Of a stretch of DNA of 64,000 nt, positions 36,001-43,120 are shown one piece after another. Position numbers and translations under genes: made by a program. Source of the DNA: Haematobia irritans (Eukaryota; Arthropoda; Insecta; Diptera; Muscidae); the NCBI RefSeq assembly GCF_050003625.1, contig NC_134399.1:151832473-151896472 (forward strand), read 5' to 3'. Position 1 is the first letter of the stretch. Each line of letters begins with the position of its first letter. The notes below the pieces were generated by a model. That model did not search any database and was not told where the DNA came from. It was given only the letters and a program-made list of their open reading frames with translations.

Positions 36001-38367
36001 GCGATGAGGAAAGTCTGAAATGTTATGATGAGAATCCAGATGATAGCAGTGTCACAGAGAAACCATCTGAAGTTAGCTCATCGGAAGCTTCACAGGTTAG
36101 TTATATTTTTTTCATCATAAAAAGAGCGATCTCCCGATTTTACTTCTTGGGCTTCTAGAATCCGTAGTTTTTATCCAATATGCCTGAAATTGGAAATCTA
36201 GAGGTATTATAGGACCATAGAGGGGTGTGCCGAAAATGGTCAGTATCGGACCATGTTTTTATATAGCCCCAATATAGACCGATCTCCCGATTTTACTTCT
36301 TGGGCTTCTACATTCCGTAGTTTTTATCCAATATACTTGAATTTGGAAATCTACATGTATTCTAGGACCATAAAGAGGTGTGACGAATATATTGTGTATC
36401 GGTACAGTTTTTGATATAGCCCCCTTATAAACTGGCCCTCCGATTTGGGATCTAGATTCTAGAACTACAATAGATGTGCTGAATATTGTGTGTATCCCTC
36501 CATGTTTTTGGCATAGCCCCATTAGACCGATCAAATTGAAAATATACTGACATGTTAGACTCACAAAATGATTTAGTTTTTATCAGTTTTTATCGGTCCA
36601 TTGGTAAGGCCCAGGGTTGCCATTTTGGTCCCATCGGACCAAATATGGTCCAAAAAATTATTAAATTTTAAATTTGGTCCGATGGTCGGACCAAATGGAA
36701 TTTGGTTGATTTGGGCCATTTTCGTCAAATCGTAAATTTATCAAAATTAAAAAAAAAATTGACAAAATTTTCTGTAGAAATAAAATTTTGATAAAAAATT
36801 CTAAAGAAATAAAATTTTAACAAAAATTTCATAGAACATTTCATACAGAAATAAGCTTTAAAAAATTTGTATAGATACAAAATTATGTAAAAATTTTAAA
36901 AAGAATAAAATTTTGCGATAACTTTCTATGAAAAAAAATTTTGGCTAAATTTTCTATAGAAATAAAATTTTAGCTAAATTTTCTACAGAAATAAAATTTT
37001 GGCTAAATTTTCCATAGAAATACCATTTTGACTACATTTTCTATAAAAATAAAATTTTGACAAAATTTTCTACAGTAATAAAATTTGGACAAAATTTTCT
37101 ATAGAAATAAAATTACGTCAAAATTTTGTACAGAAATAAAATTTTCTATCGAAGTAAAATTTTGGAAAAATTCGATCTTTTAAATAGTATTAATTAAATT
37201 TGGAAAAATTGTCCGCTGGTACGAATTTTGGTCCAATTTTGAAAAAATTTTGGTCCAAAATACAAATTTATTGCAACTCTGGTAAGGCCTCCATATAGAC
37301 CGATTTCAGATCTTGAGGGTACAGAAGGTTCACTGATCATGAAAATTGCTTGAAACTGAATGTAAAATTTCCAGATTTTACTTCTCGTAATCATTTAAAT
37401 AATTGAGGTAAAAATCTACGGATTTTAGATTTCAAATCAAGGCGTTATTTCATCATTTTTTTGCACACTTCCAAGACATGTTTATGATTCCTGTAAAACT
37501 GAAACAAAACATAGTTCTTATAAATCCAGAATCTGATCTAGTCTTCATAGGTAAAATCTATACATTTATCTTCGGGAAGCGTACTGGTTGAACTGATCTG
37601 CTTGGAAAAATATCTGTCATCAAACCCCCCTGAAATTTTCAAAGGAAACTAGTATATTGGTGGTGGTGGGTATTTAAGATTTGACCTGGCCGAACTTACT
37701 ACTTTATATTCTTGTTTTAAGAATATTGGATTATTTTACACAGAATAAAAATTTTAGCAATTTTTGTTTTCTTGTTGTTATGTGATAAATCCTAAATATT
37801 CTATCAACTGGCAAAACATGTTGCATTACCGGGTTAATATACCCCTTGGAATTGTATATAGGCTTTACACGGCGGTGATTAGAATGCTATATGGGAGATA
37901 TATCAAATTAGTTCAGGTTGACAATTCCAATTCCGGGGCATACATATATAATTTGTATCTTCTGCTTATCTATATTAAAAAGCTATTACGATGGGATCTT
38001 ACCTAGGGAGGTACTACTCGTATAATGCTTTCGAAAATAACCAAAAAATATGGCCTCATCTAAAGTTATCAACTTCTTATGATCTTATTAATTAATCGAA
38101 TTGCTTTTTCATTCTATTTTCCAGCATTCGGAGAGTGAAAATGAGAGCGTACGCTCTGATCCACATTCCTTTGTTAATCATTATGCCAATGTCAATGATT
38201 CACTGCGACAATCGTGGAAGAAAACGAAACCCGTACGAAACTATTCCAGTTACACAGACTCAGAACCAGAAGGCAGTGCAGTGATGAGTCTCAATGGTGG
38301 GCAAATTATTGTTAATAATATGGCCAGATCGAGAGCACCACTGCCTGGTTTCTCATCTTTTGTCTGA
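1640..38367 (+). CDS. sdk: sidekick (3' part of gene, nine exons)
   Basis: Cell-surface immunoglobulin-superfamily receptor; Sidekick proteins mediate homophilic adhesion, in flies at tricellular junctions and in photoreceptor patterning. CDS read here: 1640-1759, 8666-8821, 14771-15199, 21518-21703, 23736-26960, 27020-27298, 35188-35508, 35761-36095, 38125-38367. All junctions are GT-AG and phases agree, giving 1763 residues after the first split codon. Domain order: two Ig domains (residues about 1-190), 13 FN3 domains (about 190-1520), membrane helix (about 1542-1563), then a tail of about 200 residues ending GFSSFV and TGA. Six Ig plus 13 FN3 plus a GFSSFV end is the Sidekick architecture, so four Ig domains and the signal peptide should lie upstream of the window. 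Introns of 6-8 kb are filled with transposons. Contactin or protogerin relatives are excluded by FN3 number and the C-terminus. Confidence 0.93.
2185..3083 (+). mobile_element. DINE-1/Helentron-like element, truncated both ends
   Basis: Contains the family's TTGTGCATTTGTATGTAACG start segment, the CGATGTCCGTCTGTC tract at about 2280 and about four internal units of roughly 152 bp, each with GGTTCAGATTTAGATATAG followed by CTCCCATATATAT. Both termini are missing. Same subfamily as the complete copy at 4.7-6.1 kb. Confidence 0.7.
3084..3330 (+). repeat. Possible tRNA-derived SINE fragment
   Basis: A perfect pol III B box GGTTCGATTC at 3134-3143 sits about 40 bp after a weak A-box-like TGGCCCAGTACATG. 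The downstream body (TTTTTCCGTGTAGTCGTAGG, about 3280-3297) recurs near 4230. Low confidence because only the B box is clear. Confidence 0.35.
3890..4215 (+). repeat. Segmental duplicate, left copy
   Basis: About 320 bp repeated at 4304-4690 and 6113-6170: shared blocks include CCGTCATT.CGATGACATA, CAAAAATTGATTTTATGG, AACGGGTAGCCCATAG and TACCCATAAAATCACCCC. This copy is not interrupted and so shows the empty site for the element at 4701-6112. Confidence 0.75.
4304..6235 (+). repeat. Segmental duplicate, right copy, with nested insertion
   Basis: Second copy of the preceding repeat, split by a DINE-like element. Its outer ends (AGAAGGAATATGATCGACTC and GAGGTAATCATATTCCTT) match the termini of the foldback elements at 9.4 and 22.3 kb, so it is probably a longer member of that family. 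Confidence 0.6.
4701..6112 (+). mobile_element. DINE-1/Helentron-like element, complete
   Basis: Starts TATACCC with a hairpin ending GGGTATAATAAG, has a CCGTCTGTCCATCTG tract and internal ~150-bp repeats (GGTTCAGATTTAGATATAG), and ends with a subterminal stem (GTCGTCCCCGACCGAC) and CTTTACTTGTTT. The layout matches Drosophila DINE-1 as I know it. No protein; would need an autonomous Helentron. Interrupts the duplicate noted above. Confidence 0.75.
6236..8665. other. sdk intron, low-complexity, nothing recognised
   Basis: AT-rich intronic DNA. It contains a duplicated TTGTATTTTGCAATAATATT near 6860-6910, a (GT/GTAT)n tract at about 8270-8310 and A/T runs. Open frames here have no recognisable domain. 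Confidence 0.5.
8666..8821 (+). CDS. sdk: sdk exon: second half of penultimate Ig domain
   Basis: Exon of 156 nt, phase 1 in and phase 1 out, acceptor AACAG and donor GTAAGT. It completes the preceding Ig domain: DLLISNV strand, then the DAGLYTC motif with the second Ig cysteine, and the G strand (GEAYLGVLG). The domain is split in two by an intron of 6.9 kb full of mobile DNA. Confidence 0.9.
9354..9608. mobile_element. Foldback MITE, copy 1
   Basis: About 255 bp, nearly one inverted repeat: outer arms GATCACCTCAAACATGTT and AACATGTTTGAGGTGATC, inner arms with TGTAACATG and CATGTTACATG. Terminal sequence CACCCAGAGAAGGA against TCCTTCACTGCGTG. No coding capacity. Second copy at 22.3 kb. Confidence 0.8.
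9606..9835 (-). mobile_element. SINE fragment, minus orientation
   Basis: Starts GTTAGGTGGCAGCCC and carries, reversed, the body of the intact SINE at 51374-51712 (CACTGAGTGCTGC, AAGGGACCTCC, CACTTAGAGAAG, CAGAAATGTCACC). The tRNA-like head is missing. It abuts the foldback MITE. Confidence 0.85.
9850..11420 (+). repeat. 29-bp TTTCTATAGAAA tandem array 1
   Basis: Diverged array with a 29-bp period; each unit combines the 12-bp palindrome TTTCTATAGAAA with TAAAATTTTG and a variable CAAAAA segment. Around 10500-10560 a non-repeat insert (CTTAGAACCATACGTTGAC) occurs that returns reversed near 49200. Unit drift suggests an old array. Confidence 0.85.
12780..12990. repeat. Degenerate AATT-rich MITE
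   Basis: Shares the TTTTAATTGA, TTAATTGATA and TTTCGTGATTGAAGAC blocks of the intact 289-bp element at 43922-44210, but the termini are not preserved. Confidence 0.5.
13010..14110. repeat. Two diverged direct repeats split by a MITE
   Basis: Segments 13140-13510 and 13759-14100 share TAGCTTTATATTTA.GATAA, TCGAATTTTCATTCTCT, TAATGGGTACTT and CTTTAAACCAAAGATGC. The first copy runs directly into a 242-bp MITE. Related diverged sequence recurs at 40200-41300 and 53480-53600. Confidence 0.7.
13514..13755. mobile_element. 242-bp PIF/Harbinger-like MITE, copy 1
   Basis: Terminal inverted repeats about 30 bp, GTGCTTTACAGACAATCAGT against CTGATAGTCTGTAAAGCGCA, flanked by TTA on both sides (13511-13513 and 13756-13758). 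The second direct repeat at 14080-14095 shows the uninterrupted TTTTAGTTCAAAG site. A 3-bp TTA/TAA duplication is typical of PIF/Harbinger; no transposase here. Confidence 0.85.
14771..15199 (+). CDS. sdk: sdk exon: last Ig domain and start of first FN3
   Basis: Exon of 429 nt, phase 1 in and out (acceptor TTTCTAG, donor GTAAGT). It carries a whole Ig domain (cysteines in LQCKV and TYACV, tryptophan in IDWYR, DVGTYAC motif) followed by the first half of an FN3 domain (PPSNVKATR, VSWTPGFDGNSPISKF). The open frame continues upstream to 14653, but that part is intronic: the T/C tract and TAG acceptor lie inside it. The frame also runs past the donor into intron. Confidence 0.92.
15780..18860 (-). 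repeat. 29-bp TTTCTATAGAAA tandem array 2 (3 kb)
   Basis: The longest array, about 100 units, reading TTTCTATAGAAAATTTTG then TCAAAATTTTA on the plus strand, i.e. opposite to arrays 1, 3 and 6. A higher-order repeat is visible: a marker with a long T run followed by AATTTTATTTC recurs near 16400, 16885 and 17325. The open frames in it (repeating FYRKFCQNF) are translations of the repeat, not proteins. Confidence 0.95.
19241..20206. mobile_element. hAT-like non-autonomous element, 966 bp
   Basis: Inverted ends CATAAGCGTAG and CTACGCTAATG (10 of 11 match) with a perfect 8-bp target duplication CCTGTAGG at 19233-19240 and 20207-20214. Near each end is a G/C-run palindrome (GGGGGGCTATAGCCCCCC type). 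No transposase frame. A 144-bp relative lies at 53266-53409. Confidence 0.85.
20215..21517. other. sdk intron, nothing recognised
   Basis: AT-rich with CAA/ACT-type low-complexity runs (20700-20780). Short open frames lack domains. It ends with the acceptor tract of the exon at 21518. Confidence 0.5.
21518..21703 (+). CDS. sdk: sdk exon: second half of first FN3
   Basis: Exon of 186 nt, phase 1 in and out. It completes FN3 domain 1: LLENLKAATVYQFRVSAVN is the typical FN3 E-F-G strand signature with the conserved Y-x-F-R-V, then GEGSPSEPS and the ELPQE linker. The acceptor is ATTCGTAG and the donor GTAAGT. Confidence 0.92.
22324..22578. mobile_element. Foldback MITE, copy 2
   Basis: Same family as 9354-9608: CACCCAGAGAAGGAATAT at the left, GAGGTGATCATATTCCTTCT at the right, with GTAACATG/CATGTTAC inner arms. 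The loop differs by point changes only. Confidence 0.8.
22722..22803 (+). mobile_element. SINE 3' fragment
   Basis: AGAGAAGTTCACCAATGTGG, ATCACAATGGACTGAATAG and the terminal TAACCTAACC tail match the 3' end of the SINE at 51374-51712. Confidence 0.8.
22804..23623. other. sdk intron, nothing recognised
   Basis: Unremarkable AT-rich intron between the SINE fragment and the candidate microexon. Confidence 0.5.
23624..23641 (+). CDS. sdk: Candidate 18-nt sdk cassette microexon
   Basis: Proposed alternative exon. A T/C tract (about 23580-23600), a branch-like CACTGATCA and an AATTGTAG acceptor precede 18 nt, followed by a GTATAT donor. Phase is 1 in and 1 out, matching both neighbouring exons, so inclusion adds six residues (E-L-P-L-H-R) in the linker between FN3 domains 1 and 2 without changing frame. 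No RNA evidence is available here; a chance acceptor-donor pair cannot be excluded. Confidence 0.4.
23736..26960 (+). CDS. sdk: sdk giant exon: FN3 domains 2 to 12
   Basis: Exon of 3225 nt (1074 whole codons plus split ends), uninterrupted. It encodes about eleven consecutive FN3 domains, each starting with a Pro-rich linker (APSGPP, VPEAPP, VPDEI, VLPHPP, RPMHPP, VPSYGP, TPGAPS, RPQPPS, APSVPV, VPTGEP, LPSAPQ), with the core Trp and a Tyr-x-hydrophobic F-strand motif. The last domain is cut by the next intron after ETTEENE. The acceptor is ATCTATAG and the donor GTAAGT. Long open frames on the opposite strand here are shadows. Confidence 0.96.
27020..27298 (+). CDS. sdk: sdk exon: end of FN3 12, start of FN3 13
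   Basis: Exon of 279 nt after a 59-nt intron, phase 1 in and out. It finishes FN3 12 (LLVQNLEEEVTYTFTVRAQ) and begins FN3 13 (SPVAPRDLILT, MHWLNGPSGRGPILGYYIEA). The donor is GTGAGT. The open frame beyond 27298 is intronic. Confidence 0.93.
27662..27903. mobile_element. 242-bp PIF/Harbinger-like MITE, copy 2
   Basis: Same length as copies 1 and 6, flanked by TAA on both sides (27659-27661 and 27904-27906). More diverged ends (TGCCCCTTGCAGACTATAAG). Internal blocks CATATCCCATATAT, GTTAAGTCCGAAGGC and CTGCATGTTTATGGGATCG are conserved. Confidence 0.85.
28200..28319. repeat. AATT-rich MITE, left half
   Basis: Left part of an AATT-rich MITE resembling 43922-44210; the right part (GGTTAATTTAATTGATTTTG) resumes at 29757 after the nested DINE-like element. 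Confidence 0.5.
28320..29756 (+). mobile_element. DINE-1/Helentron-like element, second subfamily
   Basis: Begins TATACCCACCACCATAGAAT, then GGGGGTATAATAAGTTTGTC, CTATATAAAGTATATATATT, CCATGTCCGTCTGTC, internal ~153-bp units (ACCGATCTCCCGATTTTAC, GAAATCTAGAGGTATTTT) and ends with the stem TTCGGCCCGGCCGAA and TATATACTTGTTTT. The TATATATTCTTGATCAGG block is also found in Drosophila DINE-1, as I recall it. Nested in an AATT-rich MITE. Confidence 0.8.
30000..30932 (-). mobile_element. Tc1/mariner element, internally deleted
   Basis: Inverted ends AAGGGTG and CACCCTT, each next to TA (29998-29999 and 30933-30934), the standard Tc1/mariner target. At 933 bp it is shorter than a complete element. 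It contains the transposase fragment described separately. Inserted in a hAT-like element. Confidence 0.85.
30108..30812 (-). pseudogene. mariner-type transposase, catalytic half only
   Basis: Open frame of about 234 codons from just after a stop (30815-30813) to the stop at 30108. It carries the DDE/D catalytic core: FSDEAHFWLNG (first Asp), WFQQDGATCHTA (second Asp), SWPPRSCDLTPLDYFLWGY (third Asp), with 36 residues between the second and third. Family proteins are about 340 residues, and the N-terminal helix-turn-helix DNA-binding part is absent. An ATG in another frame (30820-30818) runs into the junction, so the break looks like an internal deletion. No later stops, so decay is recent, but it cannot bind its ends without the missing half. 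Confidence 0.9.
31005..32500 (+). repeat. 29-bp TTTCTATAGAAA tandem array 3
   Basis: About 50 units in the orientation TTTCTATAGAAATAAAATTT then TGACAAAAT. A higher-order period of 518 bp is marked by the irregular ATTTGGCAAATAATATTTTG at about 31074 and 31592, and another marker (GCAATAAAGTTTTGAG) recurs at about 31410 and 32072. Confidence 0.93.
32818..34561 (+). mobile_element. DINE-1/Helentron-like element, complete
   Basis: Same ends as 28320-29756 (TATACCCACCACCATAGAAT and the TTCGGCCCGGCCGAA stem plus TATATACTTGTTT). It has a pure (GTCT) run at about 32958-33004 and five to six internal ~153-bp units. Confidence 0.82.
32960..33006 (+). repeat. (CTGT)n microsatellite
   Basis: About 11 tetranucleotide units inside the DINE-like element at the position where this family carries its CCGTCTGTC proto-microsatellite. 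Confidence 0.85.
34562..34890. other. sdk intron, pyrimidine-rich tract
   Basis: Mostly unremarkable, but 34785-34845 is rich in T and C (TTTTTGTTTTCCAATTTCTT and neighbours). It precedes the candidate microexon and may be its splicing control region. Confidence 0.4.
34891..34914 (+). CDS. sdk: Candidate 24-nt sdk cassette microexon
   Basis: Proposed alternative exon in FN3 13. A pyrimidine-rich tract at about 34790-34840 and the acceptor CTTTTGTAG precede 24 nt, followed by a consensus GTAAGTAT donor. Phase 1 in and 1 out matches the exons ending at 27298 and starting at 35188. Inclusion changes KKR-DDSRW to KKR-ERGEPSFI-YDSRW, a net eight residues in a loop after the GYYIEAKK strand. Both splice sites are strong and the length is a multiple of three. 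Not proven without transcripts. Confidence 0.55.
35188..35508 (+). CDS. sdk: sdk exon: end of FN3 13 and membrane helix
   Basis: Exon of 321 nt, phase 1 in and out. It ends FN3 13 (TAYTFRVIAYNRYGIS), then a juxtamembrane stretch of about 25 residues, then a 22-residue hydrophobic helix (codons about 35418-35483, from FMVALAA to AVLCV) followed by a basic stop-transfer K-S-K-S-Y-K-Y-K. This places the FN3 stack outside the cell and the next two exons inside. Confidence 0.93.
35761..36095 (+). CDS. sdk: sdk exon: cytoplasmic domain part 1
   Basis: Exon of 335 nt, phase 1 in, phase 0 out, acceptor ATTGCAG, donor GTTAGT. It encodes EAQKTLEESMAMS, a Gly/Thr/Leu-rich low-complexity stretch (GTLNSVGTLSRGTLGTLGR), a Pro-rich segment and an acidic serine-rich end. 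A DINE-like element begins only about 26 bases after the exon. Confidence 0.92.
36122..37716 (+). mobile_element. DINE-like element, 5' truncated, with nested hAT-like element
   Basis: Starts inside an internal unit (CGATCTCCCGATTTTACTTC) 26 bp after the sdk exon end and runs to a decayed terminal stem (GACCTGGCCGAA) and CTTGTTTT. Interrupted at 36612-37281. Same composite as 43.2-46.9 kb. Confidence 0.75.
36612..37281. mobile_element. hAT-like element with 29-bp repeats
   Basis: Ends CAGGGTTGCCA and TTGCAACTCTG, perfect 8-bp target duplication GTAAGGCC (36604-36611 and 37282-37289). The interior has TGGTCCGATGGTCGGACCA-type arms at both ends and a diverged 29-bp array (about 36760-37170). 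Confidence 0.85.
37717..38124. other. sdk last intron, right part
   Basis: Unremarkable AT-rich intron; ends with TTCTATTTTCCAG before the terminal exon. Confidence 0.5.
38125..38367 (+). CDS. sdk: sdk terminal coding exon with PDZ ligand
   Basis: Exon of 243 nt, phase 0, acceptor TTTTCCAG, ending TGA at 38365-38367. It encodes SFVNHYANV, a basic patch (QSWKKTKPVRNYSSYTD) and the C-terminus GFSSFV. The last residues S-F-V fit a class I PDZ ligand; vertebrate Sidekicks have the same hexapeptide and bind MAGI scaffolds through it. Confidence 0.95.
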   Translation, partial: HSESENESVRSDPHSFVNHYANVNDSLRQSWKKTKPVRNYSSYTDSEPEGSAVMSLNGGQIIVNNMARSRAPLPGFSSFV

Positions 38368-38850
38368 CAATCTACTGAGTAGAGTTTTTAGGATTTTAAT
38401 TAAACATAAAAAACCATACACCATTCTTCTACCATACATTTATACATACACATTCAAACACTCTCATACTCATTTTTTTTTTTTTTCATACTACTTACAA
38501 ACTCGCCTCACCGTAACTACTTACAAAACCATTACAGAACAAAGAAATAAGGTATTTTTAAGATTTTGGAAAACAAAACAAAACACACACACACAAAAGA
38601 TGAAGAAAGCAAATGTCTGCCTATTTATTTGTAGTATTTAATGAATTGTATGTAAACGAAATTCTAATGAAATTTATTAAATTGGATAAGATCAAAATAA
38701 AACAAAGAAACTTTTTTTGTAAGTATTCGATGGTAAATACTTAGATGATAGATTGGTACCCTTAGACCAAAACTCAAACCTATTTTCTGTTTCTAATTGT
38801 TCTTAATATGGTTTCTTTTTTATTTGTTCATGTCCATTTTAAATAAAATT
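38368..38850 (+). other. sdk 3' UTR, probable
   Basis: AT-rich sequence after the sdk stop codon with candidate AATAAA poly(A) signals at 38696-38701 and 38842-38847. Which signal is used, and whether longer 3' UTRs extend downstream, cannot be decided from sequence. Confidence 0.45.
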
Positions 38851-39492
38851 ATTAGACAAATTGAATTGTATGTTATTTTATTTAAGCCATTTTCAATTAC
38901 GTCCATGTAGAAGACGAAATATGTATAATTTATAAAGCTTAAGGCATAATATAACTACTATTCTTAGATTTTACATGTGTATATGTAAATACATACATAC
39001 AAGATATTTTGTATGTGTGCATGTACAATTCATATATTTTTTTAAAAGCTATTTCAAATGAATCATTAAAAGTATTATTCTGTGATAAGAATAAATACAT
39101 TTTATTTATTTCGAATGAGCTTCATTTAATAGCTTTTAAAATTAAAAAAAAAAATACAAAACATTTAACGAAATCTAATCCCGACACAACCCTATTATCT
39201 ACGATCTATAAATATATTTTAAGAAAAGAAACTGTTATTGTATTTATATATGTAAAATTTTGTAAAAATTCAGAAGATTGACCATAGTTAAAATGTTTAT
39301 CTGCAAGCATTGTCTAAAATTTATTTATTTATATAATCGAACAATAGAAATATAAAAATTGATACTTTTGAAAAAAAAAATATTAAAATTATGACTATAA
39401 AACAATCGAGATTCTGTTCAACTTATTTTATTCTACCATCCTTTTAGTAATACCGAAGCCCTTTGATATAAGAAATCAAAATATGAAAAAGG
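38851..39492. other. Downstream of sdk, nothing recognised
   Basis: Very AT-rich; could include extended 3' UTR. No supported gene. Confidence 0.4.
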
Positions 39493-39848
39493 CCAAATAA
39501 CCAAAATATTTATAACCTACTCTAATACACTCATAGAAAAAAGTCTGCTAAAAACTGCAGGCGATGTCTGCTGTTATATTTTTGTCCTTCAAGATCTAAC
39601 GAACAACAAATTAGGAAATTTTTATGTTATACATTTTTTCCCAAAGCCTATTTAAGAACCAAAAGTATAACCAAATAACCAAAATATTTATAACCTACTC
39701 TAATACACTCATAGAAAAAAGTCTGCTAAAAACTGCAGGCGATGTCTGCTGTTATATTTTTGTCCTTCAAGATCTAACGAACAACAAATTAGGAAATTTT
39801 TATGTTATACATTTTTTCCCAAAGCCTATTTAAGAACCAAAAGTAGTT
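39493..39848 (+). repeat. Tandem duplication, 178-bp unit
   Basis: Two adjacent copies (39493-39670 and 39671-39848), apparently identical by eye over at least 150 bp. The unit contains the left end of the MITE at 39536. Confidence 0.9.
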
Positions 39849-40167
39849 TTTGGTATATTTTAGCTCTGTAATATACTTACAAGCTCCTAAATGCTATCAT
39901 CAAACATTTTGTGTGCTGCCATGCCTGAATTATATGAATATAGATATTCATAAAATATTGTTTCAATTGTGTTACGATAGCCCCCAAGTTGACATTTTTA
40001 TTTGTTTCAGCCAAACTAAAATATGTTTTAGTGTAATCGAGCTTAAAAAATAGCAGAAATGCTTGCTATTTCAGCAAACAGTGGCTACATTTCCTTTTTC
40101 AGCAAACTTATTGCTGTTTTATGGCAGACTTTTCTCCTGTTTCTACTAACAAATTTCTTTGGGTGTA
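39536..40167. mobile_element. MITE with TACACYCAWAGAAA ends, copy 1
   Basis: Left TACACTCATAGAAA, right TTTCTTTGGGTGTA (12 of 14 inverted match). The interior has repeated short GTCTGCTAAAAACTGC / CAGCAAAC motifs. Lengthened by the 178-bp duplication. Copy 2 at 51201-51890. Confidence 0.65.
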
Positions 40168-43120
40168 TATGATCATGGTAAATTTGAAAGTACCTAATAT
40201 GAAAGATTATGCAAACTACATTTTAGGATACACAATACTAAGGACAAATTTCTTTAAAAAGATAAATTTTAATTAAAAAATGTTCATAATCCTTGCTTCA
40301 AAAAAAAATATAGAAAACGAATCTTTTAAATTTGCGTCACTTCTTTAAAAGTCATATGTCTTTGAAGTCAGGAAAATTTGCCTTAAAGTAAAGACAAACA
40401 TTTTTGATTTAAAGAAATAATCTTTAAATTAACTGAGATAATGAGACTTTGGATAAAAAGTAGACTTATACTTATTTTGAGGATTTTGCCATCTTTGGGT
40501 TAAAGTTTTTTCTAATTAAGAAAATTGTTCTTACTTTGAAATATCTGTTGTGGATTTGGATTTTAAACTGACATTTACTTAGTTTTACGTGAATACCTTT
40601 GTTGATATATCCCTAAAAGAAACAGAATATTCGATAAATAAGATATGTGTCCTTTTTTAAAATTTGTAGAGTGTAGATTTAAAGCTGAATAGCTCCCTCA
40701 AAATATTTTAAAGAAGCAATATCTTTGGCTCAGAATCAATACAATAATCCTTAAAATTCATCTTTGAATTATAGTAAACTTTTGAGTGTAGCTCAAAAAT
40801 AACATTTGGTGTAGAAATATTTTTGTCACAACGACGAACGCTATTTAATTTGGAAAAACTATGACTGCACTGAAGAAAAGTTTGTCCGTTTCCAAAGATT
40901 TTGTTTTACTAATGAGAACCTGAGAATTTAACTAAGGACACCTTTAAGACACACTTCACTTTTAAATTTGAGTTCTGTGTATTTGGTGCTAGGTAACAAA
41001 TTGGAATTTATTCGTTTTTTTTTTGTCTTATTTTTCTCCATGTACTAACCATAACTATAAATTCAGACTCGACTTCAAGTAGAAATTATTCTATGTTTTA
41101 AGTAAAAATAAAGTGTTAAAAGACATCTCCTATTTTTGAATGCCTTTTTGCTTTGTAGTCAAAATACAAAAAATCGACAAATTTAAAGAGGATTTCATTA
41201 AATTTGAATTTTTTTTTTCAGGATCAGTAAAGCTAAGTTGGCCTTATTAAAACAAATTTTTCTTTTATGTAAAGATACTCATTTTTAAGACAAAACACAT
41301 AATCACAACAATATTAGTTCAGTGTACAGAGACGAACATTATTGAATTTGGAGAAAAATGATAAATACATTTTTAGAGGTCGGACCTTATATATTGAGAT
41401 AGTCGTATTAAATTCTGTTATTCCGGATTCTTCATTTCCCTAATTTTGTCCAGAAGCTGTCAACTTAACACTTATAATAAGAAAAAATTTGCTTGTAAAC
41501 ACATTAACTATGGTCAATAGATTACTGATCACTTTACTAAGCTACATTACATCAATTATCATATAAATAAATTATATTGTTTGAATATGTCTTTCAAACT
41601 TGTGATAATAAGACTAAATAATATTTTCCCCAAAAAAGTTGTAATTTTATTTTTCTACCGAAATAAACAGTTCAATATAATCCTAATGTCGAAAAAAAAA
41701 TTGTTTGGAGGGATATAACTTATTTTTAGACGTTGAAATAATTTTTGATTTGTCTCTATTTTATAGCATCATTTAGCTGCGTTTATTTTATTGCTTTATC
41801 AGAAAAAATAACTTTCTTCGAAAATAAATTTTATACAATGCCCTTTTTTATGTTATGGTATTATTTTTTCATTAGGGCTAAAACTCTTTGTAAATTACGT
41901 AAATTCGAGTTAAATCGAAAAATTTGTTTATGTTTGTTTTTCTAAAATTTAATTTTTGAGGAACAAGGAACAAGTTTTGCGTAAATTTTTATAATCATTT
42001 TACATAGTTATCCCTTAGAAAATAACAGACCAGTTAAATCTCATTATTACATATACATAAATATAGCATATTTTTCCCAAATTGTTTATATACGGAAAAA
42101 ATGAACTACTTGTAAATAAATAAAAAAATATACTTTTTAACATAATTTAAATTTATGGACCCTTTTGTACGGAAAACTCTCACACAAGTGCAGCTACGTA
42201 AAAATAATTTAAATAACAAACACAAATAATTTATATAATACATCTAGTTAATTGCTATATATGTAAACATCTAATTAATTTTTAAATTATTTACTCTACA
42301 AGTGCTTTTGTTTGTAATTTCATTGCCTTTTTAGTTGAATTTTTTTCCTTTTTAATAAATAAAGTCAAGAGAATATACAACAAAATAGATTCAATCTATT
42401 TTCATAAGCAACAATGGCAAGCATATCTTTTCCCAAATAAAGCAAAGGAAAATATCAATTTTGTTCTTTGTAATCAATTCGTTTGTTCGTTCGTTTTATC
42501 TTCTTTTATAGGCCATATTAAAAATGCAATTAAAAATATACGCATATAGTTTCGTTAGTTAAGTTTCCATTCATTATTTTATACCGAGATTACAAAAATT
42601 GAGTCTACAGACTGATTATTGTATTTGATGATAATATTTGTAAATATAACGTGCAACATTAGATTAGGTTTTTTAAGTATAGTTTTTTGTTTGTATTTGT
42701 TTTTAAACACATATATATATAGGGGTACATAATTCAACGTACACATATTTCAGAATAAGAAAAACAAAACTGCTCAAATTTTCTTATTAATTTTAAGTTT
42801 TTTTTTTTAATGATTTAATTTCATTGATTTTTATTGTATTATTATTATCATTTATATCCTTGTTCTAAGGTATCCTTATAAATATAGTTTAAGTACTATT
42901 TAGCGAATAATTCTATCATACATTCATATGTTAAGTATAAGACGAATTATAGAAAGTATTAAAAATTAAAAAAAAAAAAACTGTACTTGACGAGAAAAAA
43001 TAAAACAAATTGAATAGAAACTTATATATCAAACAAATAAAAACTAATAAATAAAAATGAGAATTGTTTTTATATTTGTGGGCGAAATCTGTGCTACTAA
43101 CGGGAAACATCTTCACTATC
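40168..43120. other. Intergenic, AT-rich; diverged repeat at 40200-41300
   Basis: 40200-41300 contains diverged pieces related to 13.0-14.1 kb (CTTTAAAAAGATAAATTT, AAGAAATAATCTTTAAATT, ATCTTTGGCTCAGAATCAAT). 41300-43120 shows nothing recognisable beyond A/T runs. Confidence 0.45.
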
